Positions 61,807-64,000 of a stretch of DNA of 64,000 bases are shown one piece after another. Position numbers and translations under genes: made by a program. The notes below the pieces were generated by a model. That model worked only from the letters and a program-made list of their open reading frames with translations, was not told the origin of the DNA and made no database searches. Position 1 is the stretch's first letter. Every line of letters starts with the position of its first letter. This DNA comes from Sphingomonas mali NBRC 15500 (GTDB lineage Bacteria > Pseudomonadota > Alphaproteobacteria > Sphingomonadales > Sphingomonadaceae): assembly GCF_001598415.1 (NCBI RefSeq), contig NZ_BCYX01000018.1, positions 1 to 64,000 of the forward strand, read 5' to 3'.

Positions 61807-62973
61807 TTATTTCGCGACTGTTGCCACCGGCTGCGCCGCGCCACTCGCCTCGCCGCCGATCCACGTTTCGCGCACGGCAAAATCATCGTCGAGCAGGACG
61901 AGATCGGCGCGCATGCCGGCGGCGATCGTACCGGTCTGGCCGCTCAGCCCCAGGAACGCCGCGGGTGTCGCCGAGGCCATCGTCACCGCCGCCGCGAGCG
62001 AGACGCGGCCGCGCTCGACCATGCCTTTGACGGCGCCCGCCATGGTCAGCGTCGAGCCGGCGAGCACGCCATCCGCGCCATGCAAGGTATCGCCGTCGCG
62101 CCAGATCTCGCGGCCCTGGAGCACGAAGCGCGTCTCGTCGCTGCCGACGCTGGGCATGGCGTCGGTCACCAGCATCAGCCGATGCTGCCCCTTGGCGCGG
62201 ACCGCGACGCGCAATGTGGCGTCGTGGAGATGATGGCCGTCGGCAATGATGCCGGCGTAAGTGGAGTCATCCTCCAACGCGGCGCCGACCATGCCTGGCG
62301 CGCGGTTGGCGAGCTGCGACATGGCGTTGAACAAATGCGTGAAGCCGGTCAGCCCCGCATCGATCGCGGCGCGGACGGTCTCGTAGCGCGCGTCCGAATG
62401 GCCTGCGCTGACGACGACGCCCTTGGCAGCGAGATGCGCGATCTGCGCGGGCGTCGCGCATTCGGGCGCGAGCGTGACCATCGTCTTGCCGCGCTTGGCC
62501 GAGGTCAGCAGGTCGAGATAATCGTCCTCGAGCGGCTTGAGCTTGTCGACCGAATGGATGCCGTGCCGTGCGCTGGACAGGAACGGTCCCTCGATATGGA
62601 TGCCGAGCACGCCGGGCAGTCCGGCGTCGATCGCGGCATCGACCGCGCGGATGCCGGCGTCGACCACCGAGAGATCGTCGCTGATCAAGGTCGGCAGCAG
62701 ACCGGTCGTGCCATAATGGCGATGCGTCTCTGCGATGACACGGATCGTCTCGACGCTGGGATCGTCGTTGAACAGCCGCCCGCCGCCGCCATTGACCTGG
62801 GTGTCGATGAAGCCGGGGAGCAGCAAGCGGCCGCCGAGATCGACGATCCGCGCATCCTGCGGCGGGGCCGACGAGATCGCGCAAATCTCGCCATCGCCGA
62901 TCACGACACAGACATCGTCGCGCAGGCCGGAGAGCAGCAGCACGCGGGCATTGGTGAGCGCGGTGCGAGTCAT
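61807..62973 (-). CDS. nagA: N-acetylglucosamine-6-phosphate deacetylase
   Basis: 388-aa amidohydrolase that removes acetate from GlcNAc-6-phosphate. Metal and substrate motifs are GFIDTQVNGGGG, HIEGPFLS, VVSAGHSDA, FTHLFNAMSQL and LVTDAMPSVG, the usual NagA set with its HxE and catalytic Asp. The ATG at 62973 overlaps the stop of the SIS-domain gene (ATGA). Together they turn GlcNAc-6-P into a glycolytic sugar phosphate. The rest of the pathway (transporter, kinase, regulator) is probably beyond the right edge. Confidence 0.93.
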   Translation of the reverse strand: MTRTALTNARVLLLSGLRDDVCVVIGDGEICAISSAPPQDARIVDLGGRLLLPGFIDTQVNGGGGRLFNDDPSVETIRVIAETHRHYGTTGLLPTLISDDLSVVDAGIRAVDAAIDAGLPGVLGIHIEGPFLSSARHGIHSVDKLKPLEDDYLDLLTSAKRGKTMVTLAPECATPAQIAHLAAKGVVVSAGHSDARYETVRAAIDAGLTGFTHLFNAMSQLANRAPGMVGAALEDDSTYAGIIADGHHLHDATLRVAVRAKGQHRLMLVTDAMPSVGSDETRFVLQGREIWRDGDTLHGADGVLAGSTLTMAGAVKGMVERGRVSLAAAVTMASATPAAFLGLSGQTGTIAAGMRADLVLLDDDFAVRETWIGGEASGAAQPVATVAK

Positions 62974-63977
62974 ACCGTTTCGGTCACCTTGGCGAGATGC
63001 GGGGGGCGGTCGGGATCGCGGCCACGCGCAACGGCGAGCGCGTTGGCGAGGCGGTAGAAGCTCTGGACGAGCAACAACGGCTGGAGCACCGGGTGCGCCT
63101 CCAGGCTGGGCAGGCGCAGCCCGGGCGCATCCTTCAACCCGGCGCTCAGTACCAGCGCGCCGCGCTCGGCGAATTCGGGCGCGAGGTCGGCGACGCTGTC
63201 GCGCGATTCGTCGTCCTGGCCGAGCAGCAGGACGGGAAAGCCCTTTTCGACAATCGCCATCGGGCCGTGGCGGACCTCGGCGGCGCTGAACGCCTCGGCA
63301 TGGAAGCCGCACGTCTCCTTGATCTTGAGCGCCATTTCCTGCGCGATGCCGAACGCCGGGCCGCGCGCGACGACATAAAGGTTGGTGGCGTTGCGCAGCG
63401 GCTCGAGCGCGGGCGACCAATCGAGCGCCCAGGCTTGCTCCAGCAATCCCGGCAGCCCGTCGAGCGCGGCGAGCAACTCGCCATCCTCCGCCCAATCGGC
63501 GATCAGATGGACCAGCGCGGCGACGCTGGTGATGAACGACTTGGTCGCGGCGACGCTCTTTTCGGGGCCCGCGGCAAGCGGCAGGAAAGTGTCCGCAAGT
63601 GCCGCGAGCGGCGAGCTTTCGTCGTTGACCAAGGCAACCAGCCGCGCGCCACCCGCTTTGGCCATCTCGGCGGCGGCAATCAGGTCCGGGCTGCGGCCCG
63701 ATTGCGAGATCGCCAGCATCAGGGTGCCGGCATAATCGGGTGCCGAATCGTAGACCGAGGAAACGGAGGGTGCCGCCGAGCTGGTCAGCAGGCGCAGGTG
63801 CGTTTCGACCAGATAGCGCGCGACGGTCGCGGCATTGTCCGAGCTGCCTCGCGCCAGGGTCACAACCGCGCGCGGCGGGTCCTGACGCAGCGCTGCGGCC
63901 AAGGCCATGCGCGCGTCGCGCTGGCGCCGCGTCTGGCGCGCGACGGCATCCGCCGCTTCGGCGGCTTCGGCGAACAT
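62970..63977 (-). CDS. SIS-domain glucosamine-6-phosphate deaminase/isomerase-like protein (NagB-II type), possibly 5'-partial
   Basis: 335 aa visible, with two SIS domains (LARGSSDNAATVARYLVE, AISQSGRSPDLIAA, EKSVAATKSFITSV in the first; ARGPAFGIAQEMALKIKETCG and VRHGPMAIV in the second). It lacks the GlmS glutaminase domain, so it fits the NagB-II/AgaS group that deaminates glucosamine-6-P. Coupled to nagA by ATGA. The ATG at 63977 is the first visible, but the reading frame stays open to the right edge and family members often begin a few residues before the TLMFAEA segment, with no ribosome site seen at 63977. The true start may therefore lie outside the window. Confidence 0.9.
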   Translation of the reverse strand: MFAEAAEAADAVARQTRRQRDARMALAAALRQDPPRAVVTLARGSSDNAATVARYLVETHLRLLTSSAAPSVSSVYDSAPDYAGTLMLAISQSGRSPDLIAAAEMAKAGGARLVALVNDESSPLAALADTFLPLAAGPEKSVAATKSFITSVAALVHLIADWAEDGELLAALDGLPGLLEQAWALDWSPALEPLRNATNLYVVARGPAFGIAQEMALKIKETCGFHAEAFSAAEVRHGPMAIVEKGFPVLLLGQDDESRDSVADLAPEFAERGALVLSAGLKDAPGLRLPSLEAHPVLQPLLLVQSFYRLANALAVARGRDPDRPPHLAKVTETV

Positions 63978-64000
63978 CAGCGTATTCTGGGGAAGGAGCG

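Overview
The window is high-GC chromosomal DNA from an alphaproteobacterium, most likely a member of the Sphingomonadales (Sphingomonas-like). The signs are a large TonB-dependent receptor of the sphingomonad type, many four-base ATGA-coupled operons, the 'CCGGGCTTGTCCCGGG' and 'CTTCGACAAGCTCAG' intergenic inverted repeats, a small membrane-tethered LuxR regulator, and dispersed catabolic clusters. There is one tRNA, one decayed insertion sequence, and no rRNA, CRISPR array or prophage. The genus call is inference.

0-3.4 kb: end of an assimilatory nitrate locus (nitrate reductase with a C-terminal BFD-type iron-sulfur domain, then the siroheme methyltransferase CobA). 3.4-14.2 kb: a compact utilisation locus for a sulfated glycan or sulfate ester. 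A TonB receptor is followed by a sulfatase, an MFS transporter, a GH3 N-acetylhexosaminidase-like enzyme, a formylglycine-generating enzyme with both catalytic cysteines, and a second sulfatase. The last five genes all overlap. A divergent LacI regulator faces the receptor across tandem palindromic operators.

14.2-21.7 kb: a universal stress protein, then a sulfide/persulfide module. A rhodanese, an RND adaptor, an RND permease and a BigR/SqrR-like ArsR repressor are transcribed leftward; sulfide:quinone oxidoreductase and a YgaP-like DUF2892 membrane protein are transcribed rightward. They share an AT-rich divergent promoter with dyads. 22-32.1 kb: a stress/low-oxygen-style accessory stretch: ADP-forming acetyl-CoA synthetase fused to a GNAT domain, an NADPH quinone reductase-like flavoprotein, an MgtC/DUF4010 membrane protein, a second universal stress protein, an unknown 124-aa protein, an esterase-fold protein that lacks its nucleophilic serine, two L,D-transpeptidase-fold proteins, an AhpD-like protein and a zinc alcohol dehydrogenase.

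32.3-37.8 kb: a broken IS5-family transposase, then a 1617-aa autotransporter. 38-48.7 kb: housekeeping and envelope genes: tRNA-Arg(CCG), a DUF6491 protein, nth, dapB coupled to a secreted trypsin-like protease, an LplT-Aas lysophospholipid salvage fusion, a giant DUF2339 membrane protein and a divergent TetR regulator. 48.7-53.2 kb: hemerythrin, a TrxR-like flavoprotein, a PD40 protein, and a small regulatory island (LuxR with a membrane anchor, a 113-aa protein, a membrane protein, a MarR-like protein). 53.2-60.6 kb: a TetR-controlled tripartite RND efflux operon with a clear promoter/operator and an unknown 133-aa first gene. 60.7-64 kb: a cupin/JmjC-like protein, then nagA coupled to a SIS-domain sugar-phosphate deaminase/isomerase, which may run off the right edge.
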